Assembly (NCBI GenBank): GCA_964450345.1
Contig: CAYVEL010000017.1
Coordinates: 1-12,203, forward strand
Source of the DNA: JAPLZH01 sp964450345
GTDB taxonomy: Bacteria; Patescibacteriota; Minisyncoccia; Phycocordibacterales; PALSA-1337
Direction of reading: 5' to 3'
Length of the DNA stretch: 12,203 nucleotides
The position numbers and the translations under genes are program-made. Numbering within the stretch: the stretch's first letter is position 1; each line of letters begins with the position of its first letter. Below, one piece after another: positions 1 to 6,733 of the stretch. The notes below the pieces were generated by a model that had not been told where the DNA came from, searched no databases, and saw nothing but the letters and a program-made list of their open reading frames with translations.

Positions 1-1136
1 TGAAAATTTTATTAGTCAGTATTGATAGAAAGGCTTTTGATAAAGATAGCGCTGTAGCTAGAAGATTTTTAGATTTTTCTAACTCTCTAGAAAGCTTGGA
101 AGTTCTGGTTATAACTCCAAATATTAATGATTCAGAAATTAGTCTGTCAGATAAGGTAAAAGTGGTTCCTATATTTAGCCCTAATAAATTATTCAGATTA
201 ATTAATTTATTTTTCCATCTAATTAAGATGGGGAAGAATATTAAAGATAAGAAGAATTATTTAGTAAGCGTTCAGGATCCTTTCTTTTTAGGACTCGTTA
301 CTCTACTGGCTACTAAGATTTTAGGTGTTAAGATGCAGGCTCAAGTTCACATAGATTTCTTTAGTACTTATTATAAAAATGAATCTTCAAGACAAATGCT
401 GGAGTCTTTGATTGCGTCATTTGTATTAAAAAATTCAGCGGGTATAAGAGTAGTATCTCAGAAAATAAAAGAATATTTAGTAAGAGATTTAAGAATTCCA
501 GAATCCAAGATAACTAGTATTCCTGTGTCGGTTAATGTTGAGAAAGTTTCTAATGCTCCAGTGCTCGAAAATTTAAAAAATAAATATCCGCAATATAAGC
601 AGGTTGTATTAATGGTTTCTAGGTTGGTAAAACAGAAAAATATTCCTTTAGCTATAAAGGCCTTTAATCAGGTTATCCGAAAATTTCCAGAAGCAGGTCT
701 CGTGATAGTGGGAAGTGGCTCGGAAAAATCTAATATTGAATCTTATATTTCTAAATTCGGTCTGTCTGAGAATATTGTTATAGAGGATTGGTCAAATGAT
801 GTATATTCAAAAATGAAGTCTGCTGACTTGTTTGTGATGTCTTCTGATTATGAAGGTTGGGGAATGACTGTTATTGAATCTGTGGCTTGTGGTCTTCCAG
901 TCATAATGACTAATGTAGGCTGTGCTAATGAGTTTATTAAAAACCGAGAAAATGGTTTAATTATAGATATAGGAGACGTTAATGCTCTAAAAAGCTCGAT
1001 TATTGAAGTTCTTGAGAACACTGAGCTAAGAAAAAGTCTGATTAATAATGGTTTCGAAAGTTTAAAAAATATTAGTAAGCAAGAAGAGTTTGTTAATTTA
1101 ATTGTTAGTGATTGGAAAATGGTCTTAAATAATTAA
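1..1136 (+). CDS. GT4-family glycosyltransferase, 5' end cut by one base
   Basis: This is a retaining GT-B glycosyltransferase that would move a sugar from a nucleotide donor to a growing glycan at the inner face of the membrane. The window opens with TG followed by AAA ATT TTA TTA in an open frame, so the likely start is an ATG whose A lies one base upstream. The protein would then be 378 aa and begin MKILLVSIDRKAF, a normal first beta strand of the acceptor domain. The TTG at 96 is only leucine 33 of that frame. Numbered from the outside ATG, the donor domain shows VSRLVKQKN at about 206-214, IVGSGSE at 236-242 and EGWGMTVIE at 285-293. The last is a complete EX7E motif. The next gene starts 24 bp downstream. 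Family is firm from the motifs; donor and acceptor cannot be read from the sequence. Confidence 0.9.
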   Translation, partial: KILLVSIDRKAFDKDSAVARRFLDFSNSLESLEVLVITPNINDSEISLSDKVKVVPIFSPNKLFRLINLFFHLIKMGKNIKDKKNYLVSVQDPFFLGLVTLLATKILGVKMQAQVHIDFFSTYYKNESSRQMLESLIASFVLKNSAGIRVVSQKIKEYLVRDLRIPESKITSIPVSVNVEKVSNAPVLENLKNKYPQYKQVVLMVSRLVKQKNIPLAIKAFNQVIRKFPEAGLVIVGSGSEKSNIESYISKFGLSENIVIEDWSNDVYSKMKSADLFVMSSDYEGWGMTVIESVACGLPVIMTNVGCANEFIKNRENGLIIDIGDVNALKSSIIEVLENTELRKSLINNGFESLKNISKQEEFVNLIVSDWKMVLNN

Positions 1137-1160
1137 TTACTAATTAACTAATCTTTCACC

Positions 1161-2195
1161 ATGAAAGTATTAATCATCACACAAATCGTAGATACGGAAG
1201 ATACTTTTTTAAGTTTCTTTCACTCTTGGATTAAAGAATTTTCCAAGAACTTTTCTAAAACTACTGTTATTTGTTTGAAGAAGGGTAAGTATGATTTACC
1301 AAACATAGATGTGCTTTCTTTGGGAAAAGAAGAGGCACCTTCTAGGTATTTGTATTTAATAAAATTAATTAAATATGCCTGGAATAGGAGAGACGACTAC
1401 GACGCTGTGTTTGTTCATATGAATCAGGAATATGTTTTAGTTCTTGGTTGGATTTGGAAAATACTAGGTAAGAGAATATACATGTGGCGTAATCATCATA
1501 TAGGCAATGGTCTTACTGATTTAGCTGCCGCCTTCTGTAATAAAGTCTTCTGTACTTCTAAGTATTCATATACTGCAAAATATAAAAAGACAGTATTTAT
1601 GCCGGTGGGTATAGATACGGATGTTTTTAAAAGAAATCCAGATATAATCAGAAAAGAAAATTCGATTCTTTATATTGGTAGAATTTCTCCTGTTAAGAAA
1701 GTTATGGAACTTGTTAAGATTTTCAGAAATATAAGAGATAAAGGTTTTAATTTTACAGCTACGATTTGTGGTGATTCAATTCCGGCTGATCACGAATACT
1801 TAAAAGATTTAAAAAAGTATGTCATAGAAAATAATCTTTCCGACAGAGTTAATTTTGTTAGGGGAATTCCACATTCCGAAACAGTTAAGATGTTTAATGA
1901 ACATGAAATATGTGTTAATTTAAGTCACAGTGGAATGTTCGATAAGACTATTTTTGAGTCTATGGCTTGTGAAGGGATCGCTATATCTTGTAATTTAAAT
2001 CTTAAAGGCGAAATAAGTGATAATTATATATATCAATATGATAATTATATGGATTTAGATAGTAAGATTATAGGCGTTCTAGAAAGTATTGATTCTGAAA
2101 AGGTTAATGCCGGAAAGAAACTTAGAGAATATGCAGTTGAGAAACACAGCCTGTCTTATTTAGGTAAGAAATTAGCAGAAGAAATGAATGAATAA
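1161..2195 (+). CDS. GT4-like glycosyltransferase with variant EX7E motif
   Basis: This 344-aa cytoplasmic GT-B glycosyltransferase has an N-terminal acceptor domain beginning MKVLIITQIVD and a C-terminal donor domain. Visible landmarks are MPVGIDTDVF at 147-156, the usual hinge region, and YIGRISPVKK at 171-180, the first donor-domain strand and loop. The EX7E position reads SGMFDKTIFESMACEG. The second glutamate is E266, but the first is replaced by G258, with an Asp-Lys pair (261-262) between. I recall this D-K variant from some GT4 relatives, so the protein need not be inactive. The overall style resembles glycosyltransferases common in Parcubacteria; that is recollection, not a search. 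No Shine-Dalgarno sequence precedes the ATG. The following gene overlaps its end by 8 bp. Substrate unknown. Confidence 0.88.
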   Translation: MKVLIITQIVDTEDTFLSFFHSWIKEFSKNFSKTTVICLKKGKYDLPNIDVLSLGKEEAPSRYLYLIKLIKYAWNRRDDYDAVFVHMNQEYVLVLGWIWKILGKRIYMWRNHHIGNGLTDLAAAFCNKVFCTSKYSYTAKYKKTVFMPVGIDTDVFKRNPDIIRKENSILYIGRISPVKKVMELVKIFRNIRDKGFNFTATICGDSIPADHEYLKDLKKYVIENNLSDRVNFVRGIPHSETVKMFNEHEICVNLSHSGMFDKTIFESMACEGIAISCNLNLKGEISDNYIYQYDNYMDLDSKIIGVLESIDSEKVNAGKKLREYAVEKHSLSYLGKKLAEEMNE

Positions 2196-3366
2196 AGAAA
2201 TGAATTTAGATAAACCAGTGAAGATTTTTTTAGCAAATTGTGATTGGAGGGATATGTTCGGTGCCTCACATATGGAGTTTATGGATAAACTCGAGAGAGA
2301 TAGACTAGGGGGTGCTTTTAATCATTTCTTCGTATTTTCTTGGGCGAGAAAAGGTTATGTTAGAACAGGTGGACGATTTGAGACTGTTCATACTAATACT
2401 AAGTTAGATAAATTCAGACCACTTCTAGATATTTATGCTTTATTTTATTTACCTTATATAGTTTTGAAATATAAAGTAAAACCAGATATTTGGCTTTCTT
2501 ATGATTTTAATTTTATTCCGGCTTTGTTTATTGCGAAGCTTTTACGAGGTGGAAAGATTTATCTTTGTCTAAATAATCAGCCTAGAATTTACTCAGGTAC
2601 TAGAAGTTTTGGAATTGTTAAATCATTTTATTCTTATCTATTAGAGAAGTCTTATTGGAGATTTATAGATCATTTTCTTACTATTAATTCCACAATGAGC
2701 AGTTATATTAAAAAGCTCGGAGTTAAAGAAAATAGAATCAGTGTCTTCTCGATGAATACTATTGATAGGGATATTAAATTTATTTCGAAAGCAGAAAAGG
2801 GAATTATCAGAAAAAAACACAATATTCCTACGCACGCAAAAGTTCTTCTTACTGTTGCGAGACTTGAGCCTGAAAAAAATTATAAAGAATTATTAGATTT
2901 ATTCGCTACTCTACCAGCAGATTATTATTTAATTTCTTTAGGTAGAGGAGGAATGCTAGATGAATTAAGAGCTCAGTGTATAGAGCTCGGGATCAGTGAC
3001 AGAGTGTTTTTTGAAGGCTTTGTGGATAGAAATGAAATATGGAATTATTACGCTGATTCAGATGCTTTCGTACTTATTTCTAAAGCTGAAGCTCTCGGAG
3101 TAGTATTTTGGGAGGCTATGTATATGAATATTCCTGTTTTAGGAGGAGATGTTCTTGGTATTAAAGAAAGTATTGGTGAGAGTGGAGATAGAGGATGCGT
3201 ATGGAAGCACGGTGGCGATAAGAGAGAATTTCGTGAGATAATAGAATTCCTAACGGGTCACAGTCATGAAAAGAAAGAGATGTTAGAAAGAGCAAAGAAA
3301 TTCGTTAATGAACAATTAGAAAATAAGATAAATATTAATAAGATTTTCCATGAAGATAAAAAATAA
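2188..3366 (+). CDS. GT4-family glycosyltransferase
   Basis: This 392-aa protein is a two-domain GT-B glycosyltransferase. The N-terminal half is divergent and I recognise no motif in it. The donor domain is clear: LTVARLEPEKN at 221-231, a glycine-rich LGRGG at 251-255, and EALGVVFWE at 301-309, which keeps both glutamates of EX7E. The chosen ATG at 2188 overlaps the previous gene by 8 bp (ATGAATAA). A second in-frame ATG at 2200 (Met5) lies just past the upstream stop and is an equally possible start. Neither has a strong ribosome-binding site, though purine-rich AGAAGAA sits directly before the first. The 3' end overlaps the methyltransferase gene by 17 bp, so the two are probably translationally coupled. 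Sugar specificity is not predictable. Confidence 0.87.
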   Translation: MNKEMNLDKPVKIFLANCDWRDMFGASHMEFMDKLERDRLGGAFNHFFVFSWARKGYVRTGGRFETVHTNTKLDKFRPLLDIYALFYLPYIVLKYKVKPDIWLSYDFNFIPALFIAKLLRGGKIYLCLNNQPRIYSGTRSFGIVKSFYSYLLEKSYWRFIDHFLTINSTMSSYIKKLGVKENRISVFSMNTIDRDIKFISKAEKGIIRKKHNIPTHAKVLLTVARLEPEKNYKELLDLFATLPADYYLISLGRGGMLDELRAQCIELGISDRVFFEGFVDRNEIWNYYADSDAFVLISKAEALGVVFWEAMYMNIPVLGGDVLGIKESIGESGDRGCVWKHGGDKREFREIIEFLTGHSHEKKEMLERAKKFVNEQLENKININKIFHEDKK

Positions 3367-3976
3367 TTTTAAACCAAGCATATTCTATATAATCAAGACA
3401 CGCCTTTCTGGTAAGAATTTTATTTATGAATTTTATTTTAAAGATAAAAAAACTATTGATATAGGTTGTGGAGAGGGTGAGTTCTTAAAATTTGATAAAA
3501 AATTAATTACAGGTGTCGACACTAATTCCCGTGTTATCGAGAGGCTAAATTCAGAAGGATATTTAGCTGGACTTGCTAGCGGAGGAAAGCTTCCATATCC
3601 AGAGAATACTTTCGAAATGGCTCATTGTCATAATGTTATTGAGCATTTAGATATTAAGACCGCATATGACATGCTTCATGAAGCAGTGAGAGTGCTTAAG
3701 CCAGGAGGAATGCTAGTTCTTAGCTCTGAAACTGTAACCCGAAAATTCTGGGAGACATTCGGTCATGTTAAGCCTTATCCACCAGAAGCTGTTATTAAAT
3801 TACTTCGTCCAGATAGCAGAGAAGAGTTTGAAGGTTTAAAAGGTTTTGAACCAGTCGGCTTATTTTTCATAGGAGATCTATTTAAGAATAAGATTTTGTA
3901 TTTCATCTCTTTCGTTCTGGGTTATTACACTAGATTAATGCGCAGAGAATACTTTTTGGTTTTGAAGAAAAAATAA
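3350..3976 (+). CDS. Class I SAM-dependent methyltransferase (Methyltransf_11 type)
   Basis: This 208-aa Rossmann-fold methyltransferase probably methylates a sugar hydroxyl or a glycan end. Motif I is IDIGCGEGEF at 36-45, the SAM-binding glycine loop. GVD at 55-57 ends the second strand with the acidic residue that binds the ribose hydroxyls. HNVIEHL at 94-100 and VLKPGGMLVLSS at 115-126 match the later motifs of the Methyltransf_11 group. A histidine-containing stretch, FGHVKPYPPEAV at 138-149, is the kind of segment that often lines the active site in small-molecule members. The gene begins inside the end of the preceding glycosyltransferase. Hand counts give about 41% GC over 3541-3780, clearly above parts of the right half of the window. 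The methyl acceptor is unknown. Confidence 0.88.
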   Translation: MKIKNNFKPSIFYIIKTRLSGKNFIYEFYFKDKKTIDIGCGEGEFLKFDKKLITGVDTNSRVIERLNSEGYLAGLASGGKLPYPENTFEMAHCHNVIEHLDIKTAYDMLHEAVRVLKPGGMLVLSSETVTRKFWETFGHVKPYPPEAVIKLLRPDSREEFEGLKGFEPVGLFFIGDLFKNKILYFISFVLGYYTRLMRREYFLVLKKK

Positions 3977-3999
3977 TTTGAAATATTAGAATAGTAAAA

Positions 4000-5052
4000 A
4001 TGAAAGTAGTATATCTATATAATAAAGTTTTAAAAGAGATTATTAAAGACGCTGAAGCGGGTAAGGGTCACGATAGCTGGCTGTATGGAATGCTTCGTCT
4101 TAGAAAGTTTGGTATTGATACTGATTATTTAGAAATAGAGAAATTATATCCAAAAGATTTTTGTCAGAAATTAAGAAGAAATATTCTGACAATGCATTAT
4201 GCGCACATTCCGCTTTTTCTTCTTTTTTATAAATATGATTTAGTTTTTACTTCTACCGCTTATGGATCGATGATTATTCGTGCGATTCTGAAAACATTAT
4301 ATCTGCCAGTTCCAAAATGGGTTATTTTAGACTTCAATATCTTAGGAACTATTCAGGATGGAAAACAATTACGACAGAAGATATTTTCTTGGGCCGTCAG
4401 CAAAGTAAATGGAATAGTAGCTATTTCAGAAGCTGAGGCTAATGCATTAAAAATTAAATTTCCACATTTGAAAGATAAAATAATTTTCTTACACGAAGCT
4501 ACTGATATAGATTATTTTAAACCAGTACCAAATGCTGTTGAGGAAAACTATATTCTATCTGTAGGAAATTACGGTAGAGACTTTAATACTATTATTGAAG
4601 CGTCAAAAGATTTAGGGGTAGAGTTGAGACTCGCTACTAAGTTAATAAAGAAAGATGATAAAAATCTGCCTAGTCATGTTAAGGCTGGACTTTACTCTCA
4701 TTCAGAAATGATGAATCTTTACGCCAAAGCAAAAGCAGTAATAATAAGTTTAGATACCAAAGATGGATATTTTGATTCCGTCGGTACATTATCTATAGGT
4801 GAATCTTTCTCAATGGGTAAGGCTACTATCGTTTCTCACACCAAGAGTATGGAATCTTATGTAAAAGACGGTGAAAATGCTTTATTTGCAGAACTGAAAA
4901 ATATAGAGTCTATGAGAAGTGCTTTAAAGAAGGTTCTAGATAATAAAGAATTAAGAAAACAGATGGGAGATAATGCTAGAAAATACGCTGTAAAATATCT
5001 AGATTCGGACCTTTTTGCTAAGAAATTAGCTGATTTTCTAAAGAATATTTAA
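4000..5052 (+). CDS. Divergent GT4-like glycosyltransferase
   Basis: This 350-aa GT-B-like protein has an acceptor domain beginning MKVVYLYNKVL and a donor domain starting near SVGNYGRDFNTIIEA at 187-201. That segment corresponds to the usual 'VGR...K....li.A' segment but is followed by an atypical loop. EATDIDYFKP at 166-175 corresponds to the hinge 'G.D...F.P'. In the EX7E region, DSVGTLSIGESFSMGKATIVS (split here as DSVGTLSIGE at 259-268 and SFSMGK after it) keeps the second glutamate, E268, while the first is S260. This follows a recognisable variant of the fold, so activity is still likely, but sequence identity to standard GT4 enzymes will be lower. It lies 23 bp after the methyltransferase and 20 bp before the GtrB-like gene. 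No Shine-Dalgarno sequence is visible. Substrate unknown. Confidence 0.82.
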   Translation: MKVVYLYNKVLKEIIKDAEAGKGHDSWLYGMLRLRKFGIDTDYLEIEKLYPKDFCQKLRRNILTMHYAHIPLFLLFYKYDLVFTSTAYGSMIIRAILKTLYLPVPKWVILDFNILGTIQDGKQLRQKIFSWAVSKVNGIVAISEAEANALKIKFPHLKDKIIFLHEATDIDYFKPVPNAVEENYILSVGNYGRDFNTIIEASKDLGVELRLATKLIKKDDKNLPSHVKAGLYSHSEMMNLYAKAKAVIISLDTKDGYFDSVGTLSIGESFSMGKATIVSHTKSMESYVKDGENALFAELKNIESMRSALKKVLDNKELRKQMGDNARKYAVKYLDSDLFAKKLADFLKNI

Positions 5053-5072
5053 TGTGGTAGTATGACTATATT

Positions 5073-6017
5073 ATGAAAATCTCAATCGTCTTACCTATAT
5101 ATAACGAGCAGGAGAATATACCTATATTATATAAAGAAATAAAAGATGTTTTTTCAAAAATCGGTAATGATTATGAGATAATTTGTGTTGATGATAAGTC
5201 TAAAGACGGAAGTCTTAAGGCTCTTAAAGAAATAGCAGAAAAAGACTCCAAGGTTAAAATTATAGGATTTAAGTTTAATGCTGGTCAGACTGCTGCTATG
5301 TCAGCTGGTATTAAATTTGCTACCGGAGAAGTTATTATTCCTATGGATTCTGATTTACAAAATGATCCTGCTGATATTCCTAATTTTCTTAAAAAAATAG
5401 AAGAAGGCTATGATGTGGTTTCTGGTTGGAGAAAGAATAGAAAAGATTTTCTAATAAATAGAAAAATTCCGTCTAAGATTGCTAATTATATTATCGGCAT
5501 TATCACAGGAGTCAGAATTCATGATTATGGATGTTCAATGAAGGCTTATAAGAGGGAATTGATTCAGGGGGTTTCTCTTTATGGAGAAATGCACAGATTC
5601 ATTCCAGCTTATGCTAGTTGGCATGGGGCTAAAATTACAGAGATAGTTGTTAATCATAGAGCTAGAGTAAATGGAGTGACTAAGTATGGAATTTCTAGAA
5701 CATTTAAAGTTATATTAGATTTAATTGTTGTAAAATTCTTATCTAAATACATGAATAAACCAATGCACTTTTTCGGTGGTATTGGTTTCGTAGCTTTGTT
5801 TATAGGAATACTATTCGGACTTGGAGCTATCATCTTAAAAGTAATGGATTTAAGATCTTTTGTGGCTACACCTTTACCTGTATTTTCTGCTCTATTTATT
5901 ATTGTTGGAGTACAGATGGTGGCCATGGGGGTAGTAGCCGAGATGATAACTAGAACTTATTACGAATCAAATGGTAAAGAACCATTCCTTATAAAAGAGA
6001 AGGTTAACTTAAAATAG
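5073..6017 (+). CDS. GT2 polyprenyl-phosphate glycosyltransferase (GtrB/ArnC/DPM1-like)
   Basis: This 314-aa enzyme most likely transfers a sugar from a nucleotide donor to undecaprenyl phosphate at the cytoplasmic face. The GT-A domain occupies about 1-225. It opens with SIVLPIYNEQENI, has VDDKSKDGS at 39-47, and carries DSD at 92-94 for metal and nucleotide binding. DYGCSMKAY (151-159) and RVNGVTKYG (198-206) are the conserved C-terminal signatures of this subfamily. Two hydrophobic segments follow, about 232-256 and 268-292, as in GtrB and ArnC, and anchor it in the membrane. Plain eukaryotic DPM1 lacks such a pair. The gene ends in TAG one base before the FkbM gene. Within the cluster it would charge the lipid carrier used by the GT-C protein at 10493-12136. 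The sugar (glucose, mannose or a modified sugar) cannot be inferred. Confidence 0.92.
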   Translation: MKISIVLPIYNEQENIPILYKEIKDVFSKIGNDYEIICVDDKSKDGSLKALKEIAEKDSKVKIIGFKFNAGQTAAMSAGIKFATGEVIIPMDSDLQNDPADIPNFLKKIEEGYDVVSGWRKNRKDFLINRKIPSKIANYIIGIITGVRIHDYGCSMKAYKRELIQGVSLYGEMHRFIPAYASWHGAKITEIVVNHRARVNGVTKYGISRTFKVILDLIVVKFLSKYMNKPMHFFGGIGFVALFIGILFGLGAIILKVMDLRSFVATPLPVFSALFIIVGVQMVAMGVVAEMITRTYYESNGKEPFLIKEKVNLK

Positions 6018-6018
6018 A

Positions 6019-6732
6019 ATGTCAGAATTTTTTAAAAAATACATTAACTTTTTTTTAAAGTTTTTTGGATTGGTTTTGAAGAAAAATAGAAAAGAAATAG
6101 GTCCTTTTATTTTTCTAAAGGAATATAATATTAAAACAGTTATAGACGTTGGAGCTAATATTGGTCAATTTGCTTCAGAGATTAGGGCTGTGTTACCAAA
6201 TACATTTATATATTCTTTTGAGCCAATGAAAGAATGTTTTTCTTCCTTAGTTAATACAAATAAAGAAGATAAAAATTTTAAAGCATTTAATTTTGCTCTT
6301 GGTGATTCTAATTGTGAAATGAATATTAAGAAGAATTCTTATGCTCCTAGTTCGTCTATCCTTGATAATTCTGATTTAGCTAATAAAACATTTCCTTATA
6401 CAAAAGACTTTTCTGAAGAAAAAATTGTTATTAAAACTCTAGACTCTATTAGTTCGAATTTAAAAATTCAGAATGATGTACTATTAAAAATTGATGTCCA
6501 AGGTTTTGAAAAGCAGGTATTAATTGGAGCTGATAAATTTTTAGATAATGTTAAATTCATAATTATAGAAAATTCATTTTTTGAATTATACAAAGGTCAG
6601 GCATTATTTGATGAAATATATAATATATTAAACAAAAAAGGTTTTAGTTATTTCGGAGGACTTCAAACAAAGAAGCATCCTGAAAGTGGTCGAATTTTGT
6701 TCGAGGATTCTCTATTTATTCGTAGAACATAA
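6019..6732 (+). CDS. FkbM-family SAM-dependent methyltransferase
   Basis: This 237-aa protein fits the FkbM family of O-methyltransferases, which often act on sugars in bacterial polysaccharide clusters. Motif I is VIDVGANIGQF at 41-51, the family's hallmark 'D.GAN.G'. FEP at 67-69 follows the second strand. LKIDVQGFEKQVL at 156-168 is the typical 'lKiDvEG.E..vl' block with Gln in place of the usual Glu. The hydrophobic, lysine-rich N-terminus (residues 4-22) may rest on the membrane; it is too short and charged for a confident transmembrane call. The gene starts one base after the GtrB-like stop and ends one base before AsnB, implying strict co-transcription. Its first 16 codons are built largely of T and A runs (T6A6, T8, T6), a possible slippage site. 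Confidence 0.9.
   Translation: MSEFFKKYINFFLKFFGLVLKKNRKEIGPFIFLKEYNIKTVIDVGANIGQFASEIRAVLPNTFIYSFEPMKECFSSLVNTNKEDKNFKAFNFALGDSNCEMNIKKNSYAPSSSILDNSDLANKTFPYTKDFSEEKIVIKTLDSISSNLKIQNDVLLKIDVQGFEKQVLIGADKFLDNVKFIIIENSFFELYKGQALFDEIYNILNKKGFSYFGGLQTKKHPESGRILFEDSLFIRRT
6028..6066 (+). repeat. Cluster of homopolymer T and A runs at the start of the FkbM gene
   Basis: Within codons 4-16 there are T6 directly followed by A6 (6028-6039), then T8 (6049-6056), then T6 (6061-6066). They encode Phe, Lys and Leu of the N-terminus. Runs of this kind can slip during replication or transcription. In so AT-rich a sequence they may be chance, so this is noted as a possible, unproven phase-variation site. 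Confidence 0.5.
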
Positions 6733-6733
6733 T

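Noticed and set aside
1128..1153. Repeated TAATTAA-like units between the first two genes, considered as promoter or operator
   Set aside because: Low-complexity A/T sequence with no paired -35/-10 elements or clear dyad; compatible with background.
2641..2835. Antisense reading frame of 64 codons
   Set aside because: Shadow of the third glycosyltransferase; nothing supports expression.
5654..5926. Antisense reading frame of 90 codons
   Set aside because: It is opposite the conserved end and membrane helices of the GtrB-like gene; no motif or ribosome-binding site.
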